This document shows positions 1 to 5,925 of a stretch of 6,980 bases of DNA, in pieces (the stretch's first letter is position 1; every line of letters starts with the position of its first letter). Under the pieces are notes generated by a model. It made no database searches. It worked only from the letters and a program-made list of their open reading frames with translations, and was not told the DNA's origin. The stretch is from Lachnospiraceae bacterium. Its GTDB lineage: Bacteria > Bacillota > Clostridia > Lachnospirales > Lachnospiraceae. The stretch spans positions 1 through 6,980 of the forward strand of contig JAJQCU010000191.1 in the NCBI GenBank assembly GCA_021202575.1, in the 5' to 3' direction. The translations under genes and the position numbers were made by a program.

Positions 1-813
1 GGCAAAGAGGTGGCGGAGGTTGTGGGGGAAGACCTTCTCCGGGTCCACACCCGCGATCCCGGCCAGCCTCTTCATCTCCCTCCAGATCTGGCTGCGGGAC
101 AGGCTCCTGCCGCTTCTGGTGATGAAGATTTCTCCGGACTCGATCCCATTCTTTTTGGCGTATTTCAAGAGCTTGCGGGCGAGCTTTACGTGGATCAGGA
201 CAGTGCGGACCTTCCCCTTCATCTTAATTTCCGCCTGGCCCATCCGGGCCGCCGCCACGGTGATGTATTTTACCTCCGACACCCTCAGCCCCATGCCGCA
301 GAGGGTCTCAAGCAGCATGGCGAGGCGGAAATTTCCCATTTTTTCTGCCTCCGCGACCAGCTTATTATATTCCTCCCTGCTCAGCTCCTTATTCTTGCCG
401 CAGAACGTCTTCCTCTGGATTTTGAGGGATTTCACGCCCAGCCCCCGCCAGCCCATCCATTTGAAGAAGCCGTTGGCCGCCGCCAGCATGGAATTGACGC
501 TGGTGGCCGCGAAGCCAGTCTGCAGGCTTTCCTTCCACTCCGCCGCCAGTATCTTTGTTAGGGGGCGGGATTCCATCCACCCAAACAGGTTCTGCAGGTC
601 ACGGTTGTATTTTTTAATGGTGCTTGACGCCCGCTCCTCGCCCTTCAGCCAGAGGAGATATTCCTCAATGGATCCCTCTGTGATCACCATGGCCTCCCCT
701 ACGCCCGGGATACCCGCCTTATTCCCATCCTTTACCACGCATTTGGCGTCCGCCCCCGCGTGTCCTTCGTTCATCGTGTTCTGTCCGTCCATTCTGTTTC
801 TCTCATCCGTCAT
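1..813 (-). CDS. Tyrosine-type site-specific recombinase (XerC/D-like integrase), C-terminus cut off by the window edge
   Basis: My own translation of the minus strand from an ATG at 813 gives 271 residues, open to the left edge. Residues about 45-130 resemble the SAM-like core-binding domain of phage-type integrases, with helices rich in W, K and E. Residues about 145 onward are the catalytic domain. Visible active-site residues are R177 in C-G-M-G-L-R-V-S-E, a beta-hairpin lysine (K199 or K201 in M-K-G-K-V-R), and the H-x-x-R box H264-N-L-R267-H. The second His/Trp and the Tyr nucleophile would lie beyond the window. The family cuts and rejoins DNA at short recombination sites through a 3'-phosphotyrosine link. 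The start is supported by GGAGG 8 nt upstream. The protein would be about 300 residues if family-typical, closer to XerC/D than to large ICE integrases. The first 40 residues or so look like a flexible leader. Whether it serves a mobile element, an invertible promoter or a chromosomal role cannot be told from this window. Confidence 0.9.
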   Translation of the reverse strand, partial: MTDERNRMDGQNTMNEGHAGADAKCVVKDGNKAGIPGVGEAMVITEGSIEEYLLWLKGEERASSTIKKYNRDLQNLFGWMESRPLTKILAAEWKESLQTGFAATSVNSMLAAANGFFKWMGWRGLGVKSLKIQRKTFCGKNKELSREEYNKLVAEAEKMGNFRLAMLLETLCGMGLRVSEVKYITVAAARMGQAEIKMKGKVRTVLIHVKLARKLLKYAKKNGIESGEIFITRSGRSLSRSQIWREMKRLAGIAGVDPEKVFPHNLRHLFA

Positions 814-821
814 TTTCTTTT

Positions 822-826
822 CCTCC
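822..826 (-). promoter_or_regulatory. Ribosome binding site of the integrase
   Basis: The minus strand reads GGAGG here, 8 nt before the ATG at 813. This is a near-ideal Shine-Dalgarno match. It decides the start, because internal in-frame ATGs (Met8, Met14) have no comparable motif. Confidence 0.75.
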
Positions 827-881
827 GTAAAATATTTTCGTGCAGAAGGCTGTCCCGCTTTTTCGCCCGCGCATGGTTAAT

Positions 882-890
882 ATTCTACCA
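882..890 (-). promoter_or_regulatory. Extended -10 promoter element for the integrase
   Basis: The minus strand reads TGGTAGAAT, a T-G-n extension followed by TAGAAT (5 of 6 to TATAAT). No good -35 hexamer is seen 16-18 nt upstream, which is common for extended -10 promoters. A run of seven T on the minus strand lies a little further upstream (about 914-920). Initiation near 875 would give a leader of about 60 nt ending in the GGAGG site. This is a prediction from motif only, supported by its position between the PBP terminator and the integrase start. Confidence 0.45.
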
Positions 891-949
891 TAGAAACCGG
901 CTCCGGAAGGTGGAAAAAAAATCCTTCATAATGTTTTTGCGCATAAAAA

Positions 950-987
950 GACCCGTCTGATTACAGTTTGATGCAATCAGACGGGCC
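950..987 (-). terminator. Rho-independent terminator after the class A PBP gene
   Basis: CCCGTCTGATT (952-962) and AATCAGACGGG (975-985) are perfect 11-bp inverted repeats around a 12-nt loop. Read on the minus strand, the stem is followed by T-C-TTTTT (from 951 down to 945). That is the stem plus U-tract expected of an intrinsic terminator. It lies about 55 nt after the TAA of the PBP gene. The plus-strand tail (CCTTCTCTTT) is weaker and no plus-strand gene precedes it, so the functional direction is minus. Confidence 0.9.
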
Positions 988-1038
988 TTCTCTTTACAGA
1001 ATTGATTTTATCGTGACCGGCCAAAAGCCGTTTTCACA

Positions 1039-3714
1039 TTATTCCCCAGTATCGCTGTACGTATCCTCATACGTCTCCGTACTTTCCGTTCCCTCCGTGC
1101 TCTCCGTCACGGTGATCTCATGGGTCACCTCCGCCGTTCCGTAGGTTTCCATCATATATTCGTAGGTGTGGTGGCAGTAGTTGATCTCGCCGCCGATGGA
1201 TTCTCCCGCGGCCTCGATGCCTTCCCAGAGGGCTTCATCCTGCAGCGGCAGCACCTCGCAGATGCCGTAGGTGGCGCTGGGGCAGTATTCCGTGGCCGGC
1301 AGGCCGTCCTCATCGCAGACCCAGCGCACATAGTGGACGTCACAGTTTTCCGTGGGTTCTGTCCCCTCCACAAAGTATTCCGTGTATACCACACCGTCGC
1401 ACACGCCATCGATGGGCAGCTTGCCGGAGGTGGCGCACACCTCCACCTCTATGATGTTGTCCGGCATCTCCATGATCTCCTCATACTCCAGGTCCTCATG
1501 GATGGCGGACATGATCTGTCTCCAGATATTCAGATGCGCCTTCGTCTCATCGGAGCTTAAGCCTCCGTATTTATTATTCTGGTCAAAGCCAAGCCAGACG
1601 CTGCAGGTATAATAAGAGGTAAAGCCGGTGACCCACACATCCAGGTTGGCCGTGGTGGTACCTGTCTTCACCGCCACATCCATGCCGGAGAAGTTGGCTC
1701 TGGCGCCGGTTCCGCTGCTGGCGCAGTCTCTCATGGCGTCGATTAACAGCCATGCGGTGCTCTCCTGTATCACCTGGTTGGTCTCGCCGTTTGTCCTGTC
1801 CAGGATCACGTTTCCTTCGCTGTCCAGCACCGTGGTGTACAGGGTCGGCTCAATATAAGTGCCGCCGTTGGCGATGGAGGCATATGCGGCGGTCAGCTCC
1901 AGGTTGGTCACACCGTTGGTGATGCCGCCCAGACACAGGGACTGGGTCACGTCCGTATTTCCGTTCTCATCGGTCTCGGAAATCAGCGTGGTAAAGCCAA
2001 AGTTCAGCAGATAATTCATGCCCATTCTGGGAGTCAGGATCGTCAGAAGCTTGACAGTGACCACATTGGCGGACCACTGAATGCCATAGCGGTAATTCTT
2101 GAAGCCTCTGTAACCGGTCCACCAGTTGGACACCAGGCGGTTGTCCTCATCATTCCCCGCGTTGGTGTAGGCAAAGGGCGCGTCATACTGTACGTCCGCC
2201 AGAGTCATCCCCAGATCGATGGCCGGCGCGTAGGCCGCCAGTACCTTAAAAGTGGAGCCCGGCTGGCGGGTCGCCTCCGTGGCCCGGTTGAAGGCCTTGC
2301 TGACCGTCTTCTCCCCGCGGCCGCCGCGCAGGGCCACCACATAGCCGGTGCTCTGGTCGATGATGCAGACAGAGGTCTGAGGCTCTAAAGTCAGCGTGAT
2401 GGACTCAGCCAGCACCTCATCCCCCTCCTCCATGACATACGCCTGATACAGGTCGATGGCCTCCTGAGCCGCCTCCTCGCTGGTAAAGAGCATGGAGGAT
2501 CTGGTATCGTAGCTGTTGTCGCTGTAGCTGATCTCCTCCAGATAGCTCTCCATCATCTCCGTGCTGAAGTGCTCCACATCGCCGTTGGCTCTGGTCACGC
2601 TGAGGGCGTACTCCAGCTGATAATAGGTCCTGGGATAATTGCTCTCATCCAAAACCACCTCATCCACAATGGCCTGAATGTCCGGATCCATAGTGGAATT
2701 GATAGTGATGCCGCCGCTGTAAAGCAGATTGTAGGCCTGGGACTCCGTATAGCCCGCCTCCAGCAGGTCGTCATAAACCTGGTCCGTCACCGCGTCCACG
2801 AAATAAGTGGTCACATCATCGTCCGACGCATAAATCTCATTGACCGCCTGAATTCTGGAATAGGGGTCGTCCGCCATGGCTTCGTCATACTCCGCCTGAG
2901 TGATGTAGCCCTCCTCCAGCATGGCATCCAGCACATCCTCCCGCCGCTCGGCGTTGGCCTCCGGATTCTTGATGGGGTTATAGCCCTCCGGATTCTTGGT
3001 GATGGCGGCGATCACCGCGCACTCGGACAGAGTCAGCTCAGATACATCCTTATTAAAATAACGCAAGGCCGCGGACTGAACGCCCAGGCAGTTCTGCCCC
3101 AGGTTGATGGTGTTCATATAGCGGATCAGGACCTCGTCCTTGGAAAGCTCGTTTGACAGCTGAATGGCCAGATAGATTTCCTGGATTTTCCTGGTGATGC
3201 TCTCCTGCGTAGATTCATTGACGAAATCCTCAAACACTGTATTTTTGATCAGCTGTTGGGTGATGGTGCTGGCGCCGGAGGTAAAATCAAACCCGTTTCG
3301 TATGCCGGTGATGGTCGCGCGGATGATTCCGATCACGTCGACGCCGTTATGCTCATAGAACCGGCTGTCCTCAATAGCTACAAAGGCATGCTGCAAATCC
3401 TCCGGCACCTCGTCAATGGTGACGGAAATCCGGTTGGAATTGCTGGCCACCAGCTTGGCGATCTGATTGCCCTGATTGTCATATACAAAGCTGGACTGCC
3501 CGCTGGCGATCACATCCGACGCGCTGATGTCCGGAGCCGTATCAATACAGGCGTCAAAAACGCCGATGACCGCCGATACCGCCACGATCACGGCACCCAG
3601 TATACAGACGCAGAGAGCCCCCGCCAGAGTGACAAGCAGCTTATGCACCATTTTCGGCGCCTTTGCGTTGAGGTCCTTCTGATTTTTTTTCAGTCCCTTC
3701 TTGCTGTAATTCAT
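1039..3714 (-). CDS. Bifunctional class A penicillin-binding protein (PBP1A type): peptidoglycan glycosyltransferase and DD-transpeptidase
   Basis: This 891-residue membrane enzyme polymerises lipid II into glycan strands and cross-links the stem peptides outside the cell. A short basic cytoplasmic tail (residues 1-25) leads to one membrane anchor (about 26-53). The GT51 domain (about 80-260) shows the catalytic Glu115 in E-D-S-R-F-Y-E-H, G-A-S-T-I-T-Q-Q at 147-154, and R175-K-I-Q-E179. The transpeptidase domain (about 440-740) has all three penicillin-binding motifs: S487-T-F-K490, S548-A-N550 and K683-T-G-T. A Cys-rich tail follows (Cys760, 772, 791, 800, 811, 819, 847), then a Glu/Thr/Ser-rich low-complexity end from about 860. 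The ATG at 3714 is preceded by AGAGGA at a 6-nt spacing. It lies downstream of sigH, separated by a repeat element with no visible terminator, and ends before the hairpin at 950-987. It is related to ponA/pbpF-type genes; the exact paralogue cannot be assigned. Confidence 0.96.
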   Translation of the reverse strand: MNYSKKGLKKNQKDLNAKAPKMVHKLLVTLAGALCVCILGAVIVAVSAVIGVFDACIDTAPDISASDVIASGQSSFVYDNQGNQIAKLVASNSNRISVTIDEVPEDLQHAFVAIEDSRFYEHNGVDVIGIIRATITGIRNGFDFTSGASTITQQLIKNTVFEDFVNESTQESITRKIQEIYLAIQLSNELSKDEVLIRYMNTINLGQNCLGVQSAALRYFNKDVSELTLSECAVIAAITKNPEGYNPIKNPEANAERREDVLDAMLEEGYITQAEYDEAMADDPYSRIQAVNEIYASDDDVTTYFVDAVTDQVYDDLLEAGYTESQAYNLLYSGGITINSTMDPDIQAIVDEVVLDESNYPRTYYQLEYALSVTRANGDVEHFSTEMMESYLEEISYSDNSYDTRSSMLFTSEEAAQEAIDLYQAYVMEEGDEVLAESITLTLEPQTSVCIIDQSTGYVVALRGGRGEKTVSKAFNRATEATRQPGSTFKVLAAYAPAIDLGMTLADVQYDAPFAYTNAGNDEDNRLVSNWWTGYRGFKNYRYGIQWSANVVTVKLLTILTPRMGMNYLLNFGFTTLISETDENGNTDVTQSLCLGGITNGVTNLELTAAYASIANGGTYIEPTLYTTVLDSEGNVILDRTNGETNQVIQESTAWLLIDAMRDCASSGTGARANFSGMDVAVKTGTTTANLDVWVTGFTSYYTCSVWLGFDQNNKYGGLSSDETKAHLNIWRQIMSAIHEDLEYEEIMEMPDNIIEVEVCATSGKLPIDGVCDGVVYTEYFVEGTEPTENCDVHYVRWVCDEDGLPATEYCPSATYGICEVLPLQDEALWEGIEAAGESIGGEINYCHHTYEYMMETYGTAEVTHEITVTESTEGTESTETYEDTYSDTGE

Positions 3715-3728
3715 AGACTATCCTCTCT

Positions 3729-3861
3729 TTGGAACTGCAGCGAAATGATATGCCGGCCCCGCACCAGCTGACATGTGAAGCCTGACCAACGTATGAAGCA
3801 CTGGCTGACATGGGAAGCCTGGCCAACGTGTGAAACACAGTCTGTGCATATTATTTCGTCA
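3729..3861 (-). repeat. Dispersed intergenic element, copy 1 (long form) between sigH and the PBP gene
   Basis: This stretch fills almost the whole gap between the sigH stop and the PBP ribosome binding site. It resembles 5261-5340. Shared blocks include CTGC[A/C]GCGAAAT[G/C]ATATGC followed by CCCGCAC at one end, and TCTGT[G/A]CATA[T/A]TAT at the other. The ends of this copy form an inverted repeat: CGAAATGATATGC at 3741-3753 against GCATATTATTTCG at 3846-3858, matching at 12 of 13 positions. The copy is longer than copy 2 mainly because it holds a 37-bp tandem duplication. The last three bases are the sigH stop codon. It could be a MITE/REP-like non-coding repeat or a structured intercistronic RNA; sequence alone does not decide. 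Confidence 0.6.
3767..3840. repeat. Two 37-bp imperfect tandem repeats inside intergenic element copy 1
   Basis: Unit 1 (3767-3803) and unit 2 (3804-3840) both begin GCTGACATG and share GAAGCCTG, CCAACGT and TGAA blocks in register. By hand alignment they match at 32 of 37 positions with no gaps. The units abut with no spacers, so this is a local duplication rather than a CRISPR. A short palindrome, CACAG-T-CTGTG, sits at the unit 2 end (3835-3845). Confidence 0.85.
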
Positions 3862-4482
3862 CAATTCCTTCGTGGAATGCTGCAGAGTCCCGCGAAGCTT
3901 GGTGCGCACCCGCCGCAGCGCATTGTCCACCGACTTTTCCTTTCGTCCAAGCCGGCCGGCAATCTCCCTCTGGGACAGGCCCGACACGTAAAGATCCAGC
4001 ACCTCCTTCTCCATGGCGCTGAGCTTCTGCGTGAGCACCGCCTCCAGCTGTTCCATATTCTCCCTTTCCAGCAAAAGCTGCTCGGGATTCACTCTGTCCT
4101 CCCCTCCGAGAATCGCTTCCTTCCCTCCGGGCGAGGCGGAATCATCCTGCCCGGTCAGGGAAATATAATTGTTCAGGGGTTCATGCTTCTCCCTGGCCGA
4201 CGCCCTGACGGCTGTCAGCATCTGGCGGGAAACGCAAAGATACGCGAAGGTGAAAAATGCCGCTCCCTGTTCCGGTTTGAAATCCCGGATTGCCTTGAAC
4301 AGCCCGATCATTCCCTCCTGCAGCAGATCCTCACTGTCCGCCCCCGGCATGTACAGATCCTTCGCCTGGCTTCTGACCATATTCTTGTATTTATTCATCA
4401 GAAAATCCGCCACCCGAGGATCTCCCGCCCTGTATTTTTCAATCAGGGCCTCGTCCGAAAGTTCCCGATAATTTTCCCACAT
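3859..4482 (-). CDS. sigH: RNA polymerase sigma-H factor (sigma-70 family, sporulation/stationary phase)
   Basis: This 207-residue protein is close in length to Bacillus subtilis SigH (218). The N-terminal part shows sigma region 1.2/2: Y-R-A-G-D at 17-21, N-K-Y-K-N-M-V-R at 30-37, G-A-D-S-E-D-L-L-Q-E-G at 47-57, then G-L-F-K-A-I-R-D-F at 60-68, the stretch that contacts core polymerase and the -10 element. A variable linker (about 105-140) leads to region 4 (about 150-197), whose helix-turn-helix G-L-S-Q-R-E-I-A and K-S-V-D-N-A-L-R-R-V would read the -35 element. SigH directs transition-phase and early sporulation genes such as spo0A. The ATG lies 2 nt after the rlmB stop with only a partial GGGA site 8 nt upstream, which suggests translational coupling to rlmB. 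It is distinguished from other sigma factors mainly by the cysS-mrnC-rlmB context and the D-S-E-D-L-L-Q-E-G motif. Confidence 0.94.
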   Translation of the reverse strand: MWENYRELSDEALIEKYRAGDPRVADFLMNKYKNMVRSQAKDLYMPGADSEDLLQEGMIGLFKAIRDFKPEQGAAFFTFAYLCVSRQMLTAVRASAREKHEPLNNYISLTGQDDSASPGGKEAILGGEDRVNPEQLLLERENMEQLEAVLTQKLSAMEKEVLDLYVSGLSQREIAGRLGRKEKSVDNALRRVRTKLRGTLQHSTKEL

Positions 4483-4484
4483 GT

Positions 4485-5231
4485 TTATTTTCCCAAAAGC
4501 CTCTGGCGCACGATCTCATAGGAGAGCACACCCGCGGCTACGGAGGCGTTCAGAGAATCGATATCCCCCTTCATGGGAATGGCCGCCGTCATATCGCAGT
4601 GCTCCCGCACCAGACGGCCTACGCCCTCCCCTTCGTTCCCGATGACCAGGCCGATGGGTCCTGTCAGGTCGAGGTCATACATCAGAGTTCCGCCCATATC
4701 CGCGCAGACAAACCACAGCCCTCTCTTTTTCAGCTCCTCGATGGTCTGCGCCAGGTTGGTCACCTTCACCACCGGCGTATAATTGATGGCCCCCGCGGAG
4801 GTGCGCGCCACCGCGGCAGTCAGTCCCACCGCCCTGTTTTTGGGAATAATCAGGCCGTGGGCTCCGGCCAGATTGGCGGTACGCAGGATCGCTCCCAGAT
4901 TGTGGGGATCCTCCAGATTATCCAGCACAATGACAAAGGGCGGCTCCCCCTTCTTTTGCGCCAGCTCAAAAATATCTTCCATCCGGGCGTACTCGTATGC
5001 CGCCGCGACCGCGATCACACCCTGATGCTTTTCTGTCTGCGAAAGCTGATCCAAGCGCTCCTTTTCCACGTATTTGATCTGCACGTCCCGTTTTCTGGCT
5101 TCCCTCTTAATCGTAGAAACAGGCCCGTCCTGACAGCCGTCCAGAATATACAGCTTATCGATGGGCTTTCCTCCCCGGAAGGCCTCGATGACGGCATTTC
5201 TGCCCTCGATGGTAAATTCCTTTTTTTCCAT
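4485..5231 (-). CDS. rlmB: 23S rRNA (guanosine-2'-O-)-methyltransferase of the TrmH/SpoU family
   Basis: From the ATG at 5231 this is 248 residues, the usual RlmB length. The substrate-binding N-terminal domain (about 5-80) begins E-G-R-N-A-V-I-E-A. The SPOUT domain, a trefoil knot that binds S-adenosylmethionine, carries the three family motifs: D-P-H-N-L-G-A-I-L-R-T at 108-118 (catalytic-type N111 and R117), I-G-L-V-I-G-N-E-G-E-G at 193-203, and S-L-N-A-S-V-A-A-G at 226-234. By family it methylates the 2'-OH of a guanosine in 23S rRNA (G2251 in E. coli); substrate specificity here is inferred. An upstream in-frame ATG at 5249 would add six residues, but 5231 is preferred because GAAGGA sits 6 nt before it while 5249 has no good site. 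The gene is 2 nt from sigH, and upstream is intergenic element copy 2. Confidence 0.95.
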   Translation of the reverse strand: MEKKEFTIEGRNAVIEAFRGGKPIDKLYILDGCQDGPVSTIKREARKRDVQIKYVEKERLDQLSQTEKHQGVIAVAAAYEYARMEDIFELAQKKGEPPFVIVLDNLEDPHNLGAILRTANLAGAHGLIIPKNRAVGLTAAVARTSAGAINYTPVVKVTNLAQTIEELKKRGLWFVCADMGGTLMYDLDLTGPIGLVIGNEGEGVGRLVREHCDMTAAIPMKGDIDSLNASVAAGVLSYEIVRQRLLGK

Positions 5232-5237
5232 ATATTT

Positions 5238-5243
5238 TCCTTC
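5238..5243 (-). promoter_or_regulatory. Ribosome binding site selecting the rlmB start at 5231
   Basis: The minus strand reads GAAGGA, 6 nt before the ATG at 5231. The alternative in-frame ATG at 5249 is preceded by a GC-rich stretch without a clear Shine-Dalgarno motif, so this site decides between the two starts. Confidence 0.65.
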
Positions 5244-5260
5244 ATGCATCCCGGCCGCTT

Positions 5261-5340
5261 TTCAGAAGCTGCCGCGAAATCATATGCCCATCCCGCACTG
5301 ACGAATACGGGAAGCACCATCTGTACATAATATCTCTTTA
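5261..5340 (-). repeat. Dispersed intergenic element, copy 2 (short form) between mrnC and rlmB
   Basis: This is the shorter homologue of the element at 3729-3861. It shares the CTGCCGCGAAATCATATGC block followed by CCCGCAC near 5268-5299, and CTGTACATAATAT at 5321-5333. The middle holds a single diverged unit (TGACGAATACGGGAAGCAC, about 5299-5317) instead of the 37-bp pair. The inverted ends so clear in copy 1 are degenerate here, about 8 of 13 positions by hand. The right end coincides with the TAA stop of mrnC (5338-5340), exactly as copy 1 ends at the sigH stop. Homology was judged by eye. Confidence 0.55.
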
Positions 5341-5925
5341 TCTCCCGGCAGATCCTAACGCAAGGCTCATCAGCTCCAGGATTCTGTCCGTCTTATTCTG
5401 AATATATAGATAGCCGATCACCGCCTCCAGCCCGGTGGCCTTGCGGTAAGCCACAATGGAAGCGTTCTTGGCCTTCGTGTTGGATTTGGCGTTGCGGGCT
5501 CTGCGGTAAATATCCGCCTCCTCAGGGGTCAGGTATTCCACCAGCGCGTCCGCCGCGTCAGCCTGACTCTCCGCCTTCACAAAATGAATGGTCTTATGAT
5601 GAAGGTCGTTGACGCTGGTATGATTTTGCCCCACCACCAGGGTGCGGATCACCAGATCGTAAACGCAGTCGCCGATATAGGCAAGGGCAAGGGAGGAATA
5701 GCCCGCGGCGTCCGGGCATTCCAGAGAGAATTCATCCATAATGGTTGGAAAGTCCAGCCGTTTTGCCGGTTCATTCTCCGCCGCAAAATCCAGCCCCTTT
5801 ACCGATCCATTCTCCGCTGCAAAGTCCAGCCCCTTTACCGATCCATTCTCCGCTGCAAAGTCCAGCCGCTTTGCCGGTTCATTCTCCGCCGAAAAGTCCA
5901 GCCGCCCCTCTACGCCCTTCTCCAC
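5338..5925 (-). CDS. mrnC: Mini-ribonuclease III with a repetitive N-terminal extension
   Basis: MrnC is a dimeric RNase III-like endonuclease without a double-stranded RNA-binding domain; in B. subtilis it matures 23S rRNA ends. The family core here is about residues 63-195. It shows A-Y-I-G-D86-C-V-Y-D with the catalytic Asp, K-A-E-S-Q-A near 117-122, R-R-A-R-N-A-K-S near 141-148, and A-T-G-L-E167-A-V-I-G-Y with the catalytic Glu. This core of about 133 residues matches the usual family length. Ahead of it lie 62 extra residues, mostly four tandem 12-residue repeats of the form L-D-F-A-A-E-N-x. The start chosen is GTG at 5925, with AGAGAGGG 6 nt upstream and a 16-nt overlap with the end of cysS, suggesting coupling. 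The alternative ATG at Met63 (5739) would give a normal-sized protein but has no ribosome binding site. The function call is firm; the true N-terminus is less certain. Confidence 0.93.
   Translation of the reverse strand: MEKGVEGRLDFSAENEPAKRLDFAAENGSVKGLDFAAENGSVKGLDFAAENEPAKRLDFPTIMDEFSLECPDAAGYSSLALAYIGDCVYDLVIRTLVVGQNHTSVNDLHHKTIHFVKAESQADAADALVEYLTPEEADIYRRARNAKSNTKAKNASIVAYRKATGLEAVIGYLYIQNKTDRILELMSLALGSAGR
5749..5904 (-). repeat. In-frame 36-bp minisatellite (four units plus a partial) in the 5' end of mrnC
   Basis: Units occupy 5749-5784, 5785-5820, 5821-5856 and 5857-5892, and a 12-bp partial unit begins at 5893. Each unit encodes 12 residues beginning L-D-F. The two central units differ at one base and encode A-A-E-N-G-S-V-K-G after L-D-F. 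The two outer units differ from each other at two bases and encode E-N-E-P-A-K-R, giving an A-B-B-A order. Outer and central types differ at about 6 of 36 bases. The repeats are contiguous and preserve the reading frame. Confidence 0.95.

Noticed and set aside
20..880. Long plus-strand open frame of 286 codons opposite the integrase
   Set aside because: It lies antisense to a minus-strand frame with clear tyrosine recombinase motifs and a ribosome binding site. Its own translation shows no recognisable domain.
1018..1030. Small hairpin CGGC-CAAAA-GCCG after the PBP stop codon
   Set aside because: A 4-bp stem with no following U-tract is too weak to call a terminator. The 11-bp hairpin at 952-985 fills that role.
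2569..3156. Plus-strand open frame of 195 codons inside the PBP gene
   Set aside because: It is antisense to the GT51 region of a well-supported PBP. The I/V/L/H-rich composition is what the reverse complement of this coding sequence would give.
3711..3962. Short minus-strand frames covering intergenic element copy 1 as a small protein
   Set aside because: The frames run into sigH in the wrong frame and lack a ribosome binding site. Similarity between copies is at the DNA level with inverted ends, which fits a non-coding repeat better.
3775..4521. Plus-strand open frame of 248 codons across sigH and the intergenic element
   Set aside because: It is a shadow of sigH, with no family resemblance and no convincing start context.
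5232..5249. Upstream in-frame ATG at 5249 as the rlmB start
   Set aside because: It has no ribosome binding site, and the next ATG at 5231 has GAAGGA at ideal spacing and gives the family-typical N-terminus.
4599..5330. Plus-strand open frame of 243 codons opposite rlmB
   Set aside because: It is antisense to rlmB, which has all three SPOUT motifs.
5749..5904. Possible CRISPR array from the 36-bp periodicity
   Set aside because: The units abut directly with no unique spacers and maintain an open reading frame, so it is a coding minisatellite. The same reasoning excludes the 37-bp pair at 3767-3840.
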